From Pseudomonadota bacterium (lineage in GTDB: Bacteria; Desulfobacterota; Desulfobulbia; Desulfobulbales; Desulfocapsaceae), in the NCBI GenBank assembly GCA_018817385.1, contig JAHIUA010000024.1, positions 62,001 through 126,000 on the forward strand: 64,000 bases of DNA. Direction: 5' to 3'. Position numbers and translations under genes: made by a program. This document shows, one piece after another, positions 33,335-42,128 of the stretch. Numbering within the stretch: the first letter of the stretch is position 1; every line of letters begins with the position of its first letter. The notes beneath the pieces are model-generated. The model was not told the origin of the DNA and ran no database searches. It saw nothing but the letters and a program-made list of their open reading frames with translations.

Positions 33335-35203
33335 GTGAATTGGTTTTTTCCTGGCTCAGGAGAAAATCGCAGCCCCAGATTTCTTTCTTCTGTCTTTGAT
33401 ATCATGGATCCTCTTATCATTACCATCGTCATCCTGACCTCGACTTTTGTACTCCTGGTTTTCAGCAAACTCCCACCAGCAGCAATCTTTATCGGGGCTC
33501 TGACCTTGACCATTACCTTCAAGCTGGCTCCGCTGGAGGAGTCTTTGAAAGGATTTAATAATCCGGGCGTGCTCACCATCGGTGCCTTGTTTATGATTGC
33601 GGCAGGGATGTACTCCACCGGAGCCATCTCCATTCTCAGTGAAAAATTCATCGGCCGCCCCCGTTCAGTAATAAAGGCCCAGATCAAAATTCTCCCCCAT
33701 ATCGCTTTTGGATCTGCTTTTTTGAACAACACTCCCTTGGTTGCCATGATGATTCCGGTGATCAGAGACCTTTCTCGAAGCTGTGGGCTTGATGCGAAAA
33801 AGCTTTTTATTCCATTGAGCTATGCATCTATTCTTGGCGGAACCTGCACCCTGATCGGTACCGCCACCAATTTGGTGGTGTCCGGTCTGGTTAACGAGAC
33901 CCTGAAACGGGGGGACTCGGATTTGCCCTATATGGTGGCGGTGAGGATGTTTGATCTCTCCTGGGTGGGGGTGCCGATTACGATTGCTGGCCTGGCTTTT
34001 CTCGTGGCGACTGGTAAATGGCTGCTCCCTTCTGCTCCTCCTGCTTCCCGACTTGAGGAGCAGGCCAGTCGGAGGATGTATCGGGTGGAATTGAGTGTGG
34101 AAGATACCAGCCCGTTGATAGGCAAATCTATTGATGATGTCGGCCTCAAGAAAAGTGATAACTTTGCCCTCATCTGTTTTCACCGTGGAGGTGAACGTCT
34201 GGAGGTGACCCCGAAAACCCTCCTGGAAGCTGGTGACACCATGGGTTTTTCAACTGATATCACTGGAGCTCAGACACTGTGGACCACCATCGGGCTCAAG
34301 CCCCTGTATTCGACCAAGGAACAGAAGGTGAATCGGCATCGGCACCATCTGGTAGAAGTGGTGGTTTCCCGGAGAAATACCATGATAGGTCAGCAGATAG
34401 AGAAGGTGGAGAGCAAGGAACGCAACTTCGAGGTGTGGTTGGTAGGTTTTGCCAGGGGGGTGGCTGCTATGCATTATCCTCTGCGGGACGCAGTGGTCCA
34501 GGCAGGTGATATCGTGTTGCTGGAGGTGAAGGATACTTTTTTTTATCGCAACCGGAATGAAACAGAGTTTTCCATGACCAAAAAGTTACAGGGGGCTACT
34601 ATTCAGCGGACTGATAAGGCCTTGATTGCTACGGTTATAACGGTACTCATGGTTTTTTTGGTGGCTTTCGGCTTTATGACCATGCTCAACGCTGCCCTGC
34701 TTGCAGCTGGTGCCATGCTCCTCACCGGTTGTATGACTCTCAACGATGCTGGCCGTTCTGTCAGTTTTTCCACCCTCATGATCATTGCCTCGGCAATGGG
34801 ATTGGAGTCGGCAGTCACTGCCTCCGGCCTGTCAGCCCATATTGGACAGTTTCTCAGCGCCTTAGGGGGAGATAATGCTTACCTGGCCCTGGCCGTAGTC
34901 TTTCTTGGCTGTATCCTCATGGATGCCATGGTCACCAATGTGGCCTCCGCTGTCTTCATGTTTCCCATTGCCATGGCTATTGCCTCAACCCTGGATGTCA
35001 GCTTCATGCCCTTTGTGATTACAGTGATGGTGGGAGCCTCCTGTAGTTTCATCTCGCCGGTGAGCTATCAGACTAACCTGATGGTCTATGGTCCGGGAAA
35101 CTACACGTTTGTCGATTTTGTTAAGATTGGTATCCCGCTTTCTCTTCTTGTCGGGGCGATCACTATTTTTCTGACGCCTATCTTTTTTCCCTTTCAGGTA
35201 TGA
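33335..35203 (+). CDS. SLC13/DASS-type anion permease with two RCK_C (TrkA-C) domains
   Basis: A 622-aa membrane protein. The N-terminal membrane half (about 24-235) has the family motif FLNNTPLVAMMIPV and GGTCTLIGTATNLVVSGL. Then come two cytoplasmic TrkA-C-type domains (about 245-315 and 330-415) and the C-terminal membrane half with VTNVASAVFMFPIA and SCSFISPVSYQTNLMV. This plan matches permeases annotated as sodium:sulfate symporters (SLC13/CitM). In a sulfate-metabolising organism sulfate or a dicarboxylate is plausible, but the substrate cannot be read from sequence. GTG 33335 follows AGGA; ATG 33404 is an alternative that would start nearer the first helix. Confidence 0.88.
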   Translation: MNWFFPGSGENRSPRFLSSVFDIMDPLIITIVILTSTFVLLVFSKLPPAAIFIGALTLTITFKLAPLEESLKGFNNPGVLTIGALFMIAAGMYSTGAISILSEKFIGRPRSVIKAQIKILPHIAFGSAFLNNTPLVAMMIPVIRDLSRSCGLDAKKLFIPLSYASILGGTCTLIGTATNLVVSGLVNETLKRGDSDLPYMVAVRMFDLSWVGVPITIAGLAFLVATGKWLLPSAPPASRLEEQASRRMYRVELSVEDTSPLIGKSIDDVGLKKSDNFALICFHRGGERLEVTPKTLLEAGDTMGFSTDITGAQTLWTTIGLKPLYSTKEQKVNRHRHHLVEVVVSRRNTMIGQQIEKVESKERNFEVWLVGFARGVAAMHYPLRDAVVQAGDIVLLEVKDTFFYRNRNETEFSMTKKLQGATIQRTDKALIATVITVLMVFLVAFGFMTMLNAALLAAGAMLLTGCMTLNDAGRSVSFSTLMIIASAMGLESAVTASGLSAHIGQFLSALGGDNAYLALAVVFLGCILMDAMVTNVASAVFMFPIAMAIASTLDVSFMPFVITVMVGASCSFISPVSYQTNLMVYGPGNYTFVDFVKIGIPLSLLVGAITIFLTPIFFPFQV

Positions 35204-35238
35204 ACAAGGGCTGAAACCTGAAAGGGAAATGGCCAAAA

Positions 35239-36213
35239 TCAGGCCTGTTGTCCTGCAGGGGACGGGGCTGGCGATGGCTGCCCGGTTGTTTTCGGCGCTT
35301 TTTGGACCTCTTTGATGGTGGACATGGCAGCGGCTACCATGGATGTCACATCTGTAAGGTTGCTGGGTATAATCATGGTGTTATTTTCTCTGGCCAGATT
35401 GCCAAACTGGGCGATGTAGCTTTTTGCCACGTCCAGATTGGCGGCTTCACTGCCACCGGGTATAGTGAGGGCCTCAGCCACCTTGCGAATCCCCTGGGCC
35501 GTGGCCTCGGCCACCAACATAATTTCCTGGGCCCGCCCCTCGGCCTCGTTTATCCGCTTCATCTTTTCACCCTCCGAGAGGGAAATAGCTTCAGCCCGGT
35601 CGCCCTCGGCGCGGTTGATGGTGGACTGCTTTATTGCCTCGGAACGGGCGATCTCGGCTCGTTTTTCCCGTTCGGCCTTCATCTGTTTTTCCATGGCATC
35701 AAGCACGGTGCGCGGCGGCTTGATATCCTTGATCTCGTAACGGAGTACCTTGACCCCCCAATTCTCGGCCGCCTCGTCCAGGGCCAGAACTACCTGGCCA
35801 TTGAGGGTTTCTCTGGCTTCAAAGGTCTTATCCAGTTCAATCTTGCCGATGGCGGAGCGCAGGCTGGTCATGGCCAGCTGGGCTGCGGCAAAGTGATAGT
35901 TGTCGATGCCGTAGGCGGATTTCTTGGCATCGATTACCTGGAGGTAGAGGACACCGTCGACCTCCAGGGTAACGTTGTCGGATGTGATACCGGTCTGAGC
36001 GGCAATGTCGATGGGTTCTTCTTTCATGCTCCGTTTATAGGCAACTCTATCGAAGAAGGGGATGAGGATATGCAATCCAGCCTGCAGTGTTTTTCGATAT
36101 TTACCCAGTCGTTCAACCACATACTCCATGCGCTGGGGGACGACCACCGCGGTTTTTAAGAGAATGATAAAGATAAAGGCAATCAGGACGCCAAGGGCAA
36201 TAAAAGTTTCCAT
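35239..36213 (-). CDS. SPFH/stomatin-family membrane protein (QmcA-like)
   Basis: A 324-aa protein from ATG 36213, seven bases after AAGGAG. One N-terminal helix (about 3-20) is followed by the SPFH (band 7) domain (VVPQRMEYVVERLGKYRKTLQAG...GVLYLQVIDAKKSAYGI) and a long Ala/Glu-rich coiled-coil region (EKQMKAEREKRAEIARSEA...EATAQGIRKVAEAL), ending in a Pro-rich tail. Such proteins assemble into rings at the membrane and often pair with NfeD-type proteins and control FtsH or membrane quality. The NfeD-like gene lies directly upstream in the operon. Confidence 0.93.
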   Translation of the reverse strand: METFIALGVLIAFIFIILLKTAVVVPQRMEYVVERLGKYRKTLQAGLHILIPFFDRVAYKRSMKEEPIDIAAQTGITSDNVTLEVDGVLYLQVIDAKKSAYGIDNYHFAAAQLAMTSLRSAIGKIELDKTFEARETLNGQVVLALDEAAENWGVKVLRYEIKDIKPPRTVLDAMEKQMKAEREKRAEIARSEAIKQSTINRAEGDRAEAISLSEGEKMKRINEAEGRAQEIMLVAEATAQGIRKVAEALTIPGGSEAANLDVAKSYIAQFGNLARENNTMIIPSNLTDVTSMVAAAMSTIKEVQKAPKTTGQPSPAPSPAGQQA

Positions 36214-36249
36214 GGTTTTCTCCTTAAAGGGGTGGGGGGACACAGACTA

Positions 36250-36690
36250 CTAAATCTTTTTTACCTTGAGCAGTAGATTGTCCTGTCTGATGATGGTGAC
36301 GGTTTCTCCTTCTCCAATGGCTTCGTCTGCTTCGGCCCGCCAGAAGGAGCCGGAAAACTTGACATGGCCCTCCGCAGGTGGATTGATGGCTGTGATGACT
36401 ACGCATTTTTCACCGCCTCGGGCTATGACCGAATCGAGGCTGTCACCCCTGGCATCGCCGATAAAGACTTTTTTGACAATACCCCGCAATCCAAAGAGGG
36501 TAGCGAGGGAGGAACATAGAAAAAGAGCAAGCTGGTTGTTAATGCTCAAGGGAAAAAACCAGCAGGCCAAGGCGGTTATCCAGGCACCAAGGCCAAAAAA
36601 GAAAAGGACAAAGCTGGTGACAGCCATCTCCATAAGAAAGAGGATGACGCCGACAATTAGCCAGAGCAGGCCGGGGTAGATGATTTCCAT
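36250..36690 (-). CDS. NfeD-family membrane protein
   Basis: A 146-aa protein with two or three N-terminal helices (about 6-25, 28-46, 50-66) and a C-terminal OB-fold of the NfeD type (GDSLDSVIARGGEKCVV...GSFWRAEADEAIGEGETVTI...LLLKVKK). NfeD proteins of this short class act with an SPFH partner; here the stomatin-like gene follows 36 bp downstream, the standard arrangement. ATG 36690 is preceded by CAAGGAAT. Confidence 0.9.
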   Translation of the reverse strand: MEIIYPGLLWLIVGVILFLMEMAVTSFVLFFFGLGAWITALACWFFPLSINNQLALFLCSSLATLFGLRGIVKKVFIGDARGDSLDSVIARGGEKCVVITAINPPAEGHVKFSGSFWRAEADEAIGEGETVTIIRQDNLLLKVKKI

Positions 36691-37200
36691 AGGATTCCTT
36701 GTGTGGGTGAAAAAAAGATCTGAAGCGGAGTCGGTTCTGTGTTGCCTGTCTCCCCATTGTAGGGGAAAGAAAAAAAACAGTCAAATAAGAGAGGAGAAAA
36801 TAACAGGGTGTGTTTTACAAGGAGAAGTCTGTAAGGGAAAAAAGGACGTTTCAGTGAGGTATGAGAAGGAGAGTCTGGGGAGCAGAGAAAGAAAAAAAGA
36901 AAAAGAAGAGAGGAGCCATGTCGGACAGCGGTCTCTTATGGTAGCCATTATCCTGGATAATCATAACTCTTTAACAGTACTCCCTCTTACTCCCTTCAGT
37001 TCTTCTCGACTCGGACGAGTGGGCTTCGAAGTCCTGACTGAACCGATAAAAGGCACTGCTGAACAGTTACAGAGCGGGTGCTTGCCAATTATGGGCCATT
37101 ACCTGAACAGGTCGAATATTGCCTCTGCTTTCCCTGTCAAGCTCCTTGTTTTTGCTGGGAGTTGACAGGGAAAATAATTTCTCGTGGGAGGCAATGATCT
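36691..37200. other. Purine-rich intergenic region
   Basis: A 161-codon plus-strand frame (36680-37165) starts inside the NfeD-like gene and is made largely of Lys/Glu from a GAAAAAG-rich stretch; I do not think it is a gene. CCCTGTCAAGCTCC (near 37133) and GGGAGTTGACAGGG (near 37158) form an imperfect hairpin close to the end of the next minus-strand gene. Confidence 0.45.
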
Positions 37201-38301
37201 TTATTCGTTTGCGATCATAGGGATGGCATCAAGCTCAAGTTCTTCCTTCAACTGGGAATTCTGGCTCCAGAAAGGCTTCGTCAGGGGCTGATATTCAAGT
37301 GGTGTGTCCACAAGAGCGGTGCCAAAAGCCTGCCTCCTGGCAAGGAAGCAAAAGGCTTCCAGATGCTCACTGACCTCGCCGGTAAGGGCAGACAGGAGTG
37401 CCGGCAGGGCGCAGGCAGGCATCTGCCTCTGTTTCCAACCGCCGGGAAGGGCAAATATAAAGCGCATGTCGGTACGTCGTATGCGGTTTCCAAAATAGAC
37501 TTCTTGCGGCAGCGCCTTTTCAGGGATTGCCGGTCTGGAAAAGTCTATAATTACAGAATCCTTCGAGATGAATTCGTGAAGATTTGAATCGAGAAAATCC
37601 TCTCCTTTTGGCATCAGGTTAATCACAAAATTGACATCATGCAGATTTTCCATGTTTTCATCCGATTGCAAAGGGACGACTTTTCCCCGGCGAGTATAAC
37701 GGACATCCACCGTATTGCACTGATAGCCTTGATGGTTGAGATACTCCTGGAGGGTGCCGCCCAGTTCTCCGCCGCCAACTACGGCAACTTTGCGGGCATG
37801 AAAAAAAGAACGCTTCTGACGGGTCACCCAGTTGATCGCTTCGTGAATACTGAAGATGTTGCCATTGATGCTGCTGAACAGGGGTGGATCCATGGGGATA
37901 TTATGGCGCCGGGCAAATATCGGACCAAGCTGACCGGCCAGGCCAATGGTCCGTGCACCTGCCAACCGACGTATCCAATGCATACGTCTGACAATGGCCT
38001 CAGCAAGGGCACGGTTTTTTTTCCGAGCCAGATCTTGGGTCAGATCGGGGATAACAAAATATATCCCCATGGGCATCCAGCCGTTCATGATTAATCCCCC
38101 AGGAGTGGGTCTTCCTGAGAAAAAACGTCGTAATAAGGGAATTCTTGGACAAAACCCCCGGCATTCAACTTCATCGGTGGGATATACGAGAAAAACAGTC
38201 TTAAAAATACCAGAACGTCCGATCAGGGCAATAAACAGCCAGAGAGGCCAGCGCAGTACGGTACCGATCAGGATAAATATTATCTGACGAAAAATAGGCA
38301 T
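37201..38301 (-). CDS. Membrane-anchored protein with a Rossmann-type domain, function unknown
   Basis: A 366-aa protein. The N-terminus is hydrophobic (FRQIIFILIGTVLRWPLWLFIALIG). A central motif VAVVGGGELGG (about 173-183), followed by an NTVDVRYTRRGK stretch, points to an NAD(P)-binding Rossmann fold. Further on are NFVINLMPKGEDFLD and IIDFSRPAIP, where bound substrate or cofactor could be handled; the overall order recalls the C-terminal parts of shikimate-dehydrogenase-like or acyl-ACP-reductase-like proteins, but I cannot place it in a family. It ends in an acidic tail. No operon partner is present and the region upstream is a divergent spacer. Confidence 0.75.
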   Translation of the reverse strand: MPIFRQIIFILIGTVLRWPLWLFIALIGRSGIFKTVFLVYPTDEVECRGFCPRIPLLRRFFSGRPTPGGLIMNGWMPMGIYFVIPDLTQDLARKKNRALAEAIVRRMHWIRRLAGARTIGLAGQLGPIFARRHNIPMDPPLFSSINGNIFSIHEAINWVTRQKRSFFHARKVAVVGGGELGGTLQEYLNHQGYQCNTVDVRYTRRGKVVPLQSDENMENLHDVNFVINLMPKGEDFLDSNLHEFISKDSVIIDFSRPAIPEKALPQEVYFGNRIRRTDMRFIFALPGGWKQRQMPACALPALLSALTGEVSEHLEAFCFLARRQAFGTALVDTPLEYQPLTKPFWSQNSQLKEELELDAIPMIANE

Positions 38302-38777
38302 ATTTGGCTCCTTTTGTTTTGGTTAGCTGACTCATTTTTAGCGGAAAACTATTTGACATCAGCGATGTTTTTTTCTTTTTTGGGGGGGTGAGATCTAATA
38401 ATATGAATCGCAATTGTTGTTTGATGGAATGAAAAAACTGAACTGGATATTTTTAAAAGCATTTTATTTTTGACGTGTTAAAATGATTTGATTGGAGAAT
38501 TCGAAGGTGAAAATGTGCCTCTTTTAAGAGGCACGTTTTTATACGTATCGGTTCTCTTTTTTCAGGAGATAAGTGAAATTGTAAAATAGAGGAAAAAGAA
38601 AGGGAGTAATCTTTTTCTGTTGGCTGGGGCAGGAAAGAAGGGCATAAGAGAATCTTATGCAACGGTTTGTTGTTTCTCATGGAGAATTCCGTTGTCTTTG
38701 GTTCTTTTATTATATGATTATACAGTAACTTAAAACTGATGTTGAATAAAGCCAATAAAAATAAAGAGGAGAGAGGA
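38302..38777. other. Divergent spacer with a terminator-like hairpin
   Basis: AT-rich region between the Rossmann-type gene and the porin gene. It contains the hairpin at 38515-38541 (listed) and GAGGAGAGAGGA, the ribosome site of the porin gene. No protein-coding frame is supported. Confidence 0.5.
38515..38541 (+). terminator. Rho-independent terminator-like hairpin without an upstream gene
   Basis: GTGCCTCTT and AAGAGGCAC form a 9-bp perfect stem with a TT centre, followed on the plus strand by GTTTTT. There is no plus-strand gene upstream within 3 kb, so it could end a small RNA made from this spacer or act as an attenuator in the porin leader. Confidence 0.6.
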
Positions 38778-40067
38778 ATGAACAAAGAGAAAAAAAAATT
38801 CAGTCTTGCTCTTTGCAGTGTATTGGTTATGGCTCTGCAGAGTCCGGCTTTTGGGGCAGGCCTGTCTCAAGAGGATCTCCTGTTGCAGATGCAGAAACTT
38901 ATTGAAGATCAGCAGGCTAGGCTGGATAGGCAGGATAGTGAAATTGCCCAGCTCAAGGAGCAGATGGCAGCTCTTGTCGGAACGACTGAAGGCAATACGG
39001 AGAAGATTGCCAAGGTTGAGGGTATGGAATTGGATAGGGTCGTCACCTCTAGTAATCGCAGAGTCACTGTGGATTTCTATGGTCAGGTCAACCGTGCCTT
39101 TCTCTGGGCTGATGATGGGAACAGCACCAGGGGATACTTTGTTGACAACAGCAATTCATCAACCCGCTGGGGACTTAAGGCCCGTGGTAAGTTGAACGAG
39201 GCGTTTTCCCTGGGAGCCTGGATTGAAGGAGAGATGATTACTAATAATTCTCAATCTGTCAATCAATGGGAGCGGAACCCAGACTCGACTGACTGGTACA
39301 AGTCCCGCCATCTGGAGCTTGATCTTGCTTCAAAATCTTACGGTACCCTGTGGCTGGGGAAGGGATTTACGGCCTCGGACAGTATTTCCGAGATCGATCT
39401 TTCCGGAACCACTGTGGCAGGGGGGTCCGATGTTGCTAAAATTGGAGGCGGCAATTATTTCTATGACAGTAAAACCGGCTTGAGCAGTGTTAGCATAGGT
39501 TCAGTCTTTAATAGTATGGACGGGCTCAGTCGACGGGACCGGATACGATACGATAGTCCGGATTTTGCTGGGATCACCCTCTCAACTTCAGCCATGTCCG
39601 ATGCCTATGATGCGGCAATTCGCTATAATCGTAGCTTTTCAGGGTTCAAGGTCAATAGTGGTCTAGCCTGGGCAAAACCGGGCGATTTTATCAGCGCTGT
39701 CGATAACCAGTACAATGGTTCCCTGGCAATTCTTATGAATTGTGGGTTTAACTTAGCTGTTGCAGGTGGTATCCGTGAGCAGAAGGCAGAGTCTCAAGAG
39801 GACGCAACGTTCTGGTATACTAAGTTGGGCTATGCCCTGGACGTGTTTGACTTAGGGAGCACCTCTTTTTCAGTAGACTATGGCGAGTACTACGATATGG
39901 CCATGAATAACGATACGGCTACTTCTTTTTCTCTGGCTGCTGTTCAGGCTGTCAAGGATTTTGGCACGGAATTGTATCTTAGCTACCGTTTCTATAAACT
40001 GGAAAGGGATATGACAGACTTTGATGATATTAACGTTGTCCTCACCGGTGCCAGGATAAAATTTTGA
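38778..40067 (+). CDS. Outer-membrane porin with N-terminal coiled coil
   Basis: A 429-aa protein from ATG 38778, directly after GAGGAGAGAGGA. Residues 1-27 are a signal peptide (KFSLALCSVLVMALQSPAFG). A coiled-coil segment follows (about 28-75: LLLQMQKLIEDQQARLDRQD...), typical of trimeric porins in this group, then a beta-barrel region rich in Tyr, Gly and alternating hydrophobics (TVDFYGQVNRAFLWADDGN, WGLKARGKLNEAFSLGAWIEG), ending in the aromatic-type C-terminal strand VLTGARIKF with the Phe needed by the Bam machinery. It would form a passive channel for small solutes. Confidence 0.88.
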   Translation: MNKEKKKFSLALCSVLVMALQSPAFGAGLSQEDLLLQMQKLIEDQQARLDRQDSEIAQLKEQMAALVGTTEGNTEKIAKVEGMELDRVVTSSNRRVTVDFYGQVNRAFLWADDGNSTRGYFVDNSNSSTRWGLKARGKLNEAFSLGAWIEGEMITNNSQSVNQWERNPDSTDWYKSRHLELDLASKSYGTLWLGKGFTASDSISEIDLSGTTVAGGSDVAKIGGGNYFYDSKTGLSSVSIGSVFNSMDGLSRRDRIRYDSPDFAGITLSTSAMSDAYDAAIRYNRSFSGFKVNSGLAWAKPGDFISAVDNQYNGSLAILMNCGFNLAVAGGIREQKAESQEDATFWYTKLGYALDVFDLGSTSFSVDYGEYYDMAMNNDTATSFSLAAVQAVKDFGTELYLSYRFYKLERDMTDFDDINVVLTGARIKF

Positions 40068-40093
40068 TAAATGAAGTCATTGAGGATGCAATG

Positions 40094-40297
40094 ATGTGGA
40101 GAAGAGTATCCTTTCTGCTGGTTCTGCTTTCTGTTCTCCTGGTGAGTTGTGGTGGCAAGCCTTTGGATTCCTCCCCTGACAACGAAAACCAGGGGCCCGG
40201 TCTTTTTTCCGGTGAGTCAGGGGTCTTTCGGATCTTGGGGGACTCTGACCCTGTTGCTGCCGGTCAGGAAGGAGGGCAGGATTCGGATTCTCAATAA
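40094..40297 (+). CDS. Small lipoprotein downstream of the porin gene
   Basis: A 67-aa protein. ATG 40094 lies seven bases after GAGGA; the ATG at 40091 is possible. A signal peptide (RRVSFLLVLLSVLL) ends in the lipobox LVSC, so the mature protein starts at Cys18 or nearby. The mature part is short, acidic and Gly/Ser-rich (GKPLDSSPDNENQGPGLF...), without a recognised domain. It begins 26 bp after the porin stop, so the two are probably co-transcribed. Confidence 0.6.
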   Translation: MWRRVSFLLVLLSVLLVSCGGKPLDSSPDNENQGPGLFSGESGVFRILGDSDPVAAGQEGGQDSDSQ

Positions 40298-40399
40298 GTT
40301 ACGGAGGGTTGCTGTTGCTGGAGCAGCAGTTTGGGGGAATGTTAGCGGCTGAAGCTCTTCCTTTTGGAGGGGAAAAACCTGCTGCCTTCTCTCTCTTTC
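40298..40399 (+). other. Spacer after the lipoprotein gene
   Basis: CTCCTTTTGGAGG-like pairing near 40355 may form a weak hairpin; nothing else is seen. Confidence 0.3.
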
Positions 40400-40710
40400 G
40401 AGCTGGCGGTCAGTGAGTTCCCGCATCCCCTGCACAGAGGGGAGCTGCCATGGTGTTCGCCATATTTTGAGTCCCAGCTATAGCAAATAGATGCCGCCTG
40501 CGTATTTGACATCTGTGAAGAAGCTTCCCAAAATCGCAGTTATGGAAGAGAGCCCGTAGATGGCCAGGAGGAGGAAAATCAGATCCGCCGATCACAATTG
40601 CAAAGACAAGAACGGCAACATGGGAAAATCCGCTGGCCAAGGTGGCAAAGACACCGGAGCCTAGGAGACGTTGCCAGGAATAACATGGCAGCAGCAAAGG
40701 GAAGGAGAGT
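40400..40710 (-). pseudogene. LysE/RhtB-family amino acid exporter pseudogene
   Basis: Reading the minus strand in shifting frames gives IYGLSSITAILGSFFTDVKY and then AGGIYLL, a TAG stop, and LGLKIWRTPW. This matches the LysE-family helix pattern (KxxGAxYLxxLGxKxWR). Upstream in another frame is GSGVFATLASGF, which fits the first helices. At least one frameshift and one stop, and loss of most of the protein, make it a relic. Confidence 0.7.
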
Positions 40711-40847
40711 GAGAAGCGTCATGCCGTCCTCTCTAGAGAAGAATAGCGAATATCGCCCAGGGACGTTTGAACTGAAAAGAAGTAAAAGAAAACTTTTCAG
40801 CAGTCCTCAATCCCTGGTCGACATTCGATGGATGGTGTCATAACTTC

Positions 40848-40917
40848 CCGCAAACCGCAAACCGCAAACCGCAAACCGCAAACCGCAAACCTTGTCCTTC
40901 GTCCTTCGTCCCTCAGC
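40848..40917 (+). repeat. Heptamer array (CCGCAAA)6 with four further heptamers
   Basis: Six perfect CCGCAAA units (40848-40889) are followed in phase by CCTTGTC, CTTCGTC, CTTCGTC and CCTCAGC. The last unit contains the TGA stop codon (minus strand) of the aminotransferase gene. The unit and phase are like those of the array at 62673-62756. Confidence 0.9.
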
Positions 40918-42097
40918 CCTTGGCCGTGGCCATGGCATTTTTGAAGGCCTGGCTTGATGCGGCAATGATTGAGTCGTTGACACAGAAGGCCAGACGAAAA
41001 TATCCGGGAGCCCCAAATCCCTGCCCGGGAACGGCGAGGATTTTTTCCTTCTGGAGAATGGAACAAAATTCGACATCATTTTCTAGAGGAGACTTGGGAA
41101 AGATGTAAAAGGCCCCCTTGGGTGGGATGAACTCGTAGCCGGCCTCGCTGAGAACCTTACAGAAGGTTTCACGTCTGCGGAAATAGATGGAGTTATCAAC
41201 ACACACGTCCTGGAGTTCAGCCACCACCCGTTGCATAAGGGCCGGGGCATTGACAAAGCCAAGGATGCGGTTGGCAAGGGTCATGGCATTGAGCAGTGCC
41301 CCTTTCTCTGTGATATCGGGGTGTACGGCCAGGTAGCCGATTCGTTCTCCGGGAAGGGAGAGGTCCTTGGAGTAGGAAGAGAGGACAATGGAGTTGTTAG
41401 TAGCCTGAAAGACGCTGCCCACCACGTTGTCATCAAAGATGATCTTGCGGTAGGGTTCGTCTGCGATCAGATAGATAACGGTCCCGAGGGCAGCGCCTTT
41501 TTCGTCCAGCAACTTACCCAGCGCATTCAGAGATTCCTGGGAGTAGATCTGTCCCGTGGGATTGTTGGGAGAGTTGACGATTACCGCCTTGGTCTGCTCG
41601 GTGATGGCTGCCTCAATGGCTGTAAGATCAATATTGAATTCAGAGTCGGTTGCTACCACCTTGCCCACGCCGCCGTGGTTGTCTACATAAAAGTGATACT
41701 CCACAAAGTAGGGGGCAAGGAGGATCACCTCTTCACCGGGGTTGAGCAGGGCTTTCATGACCACGTTCAGGGCTCCGGCTGCCCCGCAGGTCATGAGCAT
41801 ATCGCCGTGGAAGACATCTATGCCATGTTCTTCAGACATCTTGCCTGCCAATGCTTCGCGGACCCAAGGGTATCCTCCGTTGGGCATATAGGCATGAACA
41901 CCGGGACTCTCGTCGCTGGCGATTTCCTGAATTACCTTGTAGAATTTTGGTGGCGGAGGAACATCTGGGTTCCCCAGACTGAAGTCAAAAACATTTTTAG
42001 CTCCGTACTGGGCCTTCATTTTGGCACCTTCTTCAAACATCTTCCGGATCCAGGATGATTTTTCGGAAAAGAGGCGCATTTTATTGGATATAGACAT
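40913..42097 (-). CDS. Class I/II pyridoxal-phosphate aminotransferase
   Basis: A 394-aa protein from ATG 42097, seven bases after AGGAG. The aspartate-aminotransferase fold I is shown by FSLGNPDVPPP near the N-terminus, TCGAAGALNVV, NSPNNPTGQIYS, DEPYRKI and the PLP-binding Lys in SSYSKDLSLPGERIGYL. The C-terminal domain ends with GQGFGAPGYFRLAFCV. It transfers an amino group between an amino acid and a 2-oxo acid; the family includes aspartate and aromatic/alanine-type enzymes and the exact substrate is not clear. The heptamer array abuts its stop codon. Confidence 0.9.
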   Translation of the reverse strand: MSISNKMRLFSEKSSWIRKMFEEGAKMKAQYGAKNVFDFSLGNPDVPPPPKFYKVIQEIASDESPGVHAYMPNGGYPWVREALAGKMSEEHGIDVFHGDMLMTCGAAGALNVVMKALLNPGEEVILLAPYFVEYHFYVDNHGGVGKVVATDSEFNIDLTAIEAAITEQTKAVIVNSPNNPTGQIYSQESLNALGKLLDEKGAALGTVIYLIADEPYRKIIFDDNVVGSVFQATNNSIVLSSYSKDLSLPGERIGYLAVHPDITEKGALLNAMTLANRILGFVNAPALMQRVVAELQDVCVDNSIYFRRRETFCKVLSEAGYEFIPPKGAFYIFPKSPLENDVEFCSILQKEKILAVPGQGFGAPGYFRLAFCVNDSIIAASSQAFKNAMATAKG

Positions 42098-42128
42098 CAA
42101 GTTACTCCTTTTAACTCTGATTATATGA

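Noticed and set aside
35248-36159. A 303-codon frame on the plus strand opposite the SPFH gene
   Set aside because: Antisense shadow of a clear stomatin-family gene; no motifs or start signal.
36680-37165. A 161-codon plus-strand frame in the spacer before the Rossmann-type gene
   Set aside because: It starts inside the NfeD-like gene, depends on a low-complexity purine stretch and has no ribosome site or recognisable domain.
40848-40917. CRISPR array
   Set aside because: The units are contiguous 7-base repeats without spacers and there are no cas genes; it is a simple tandem repeat. The same applies to 62673-62756.
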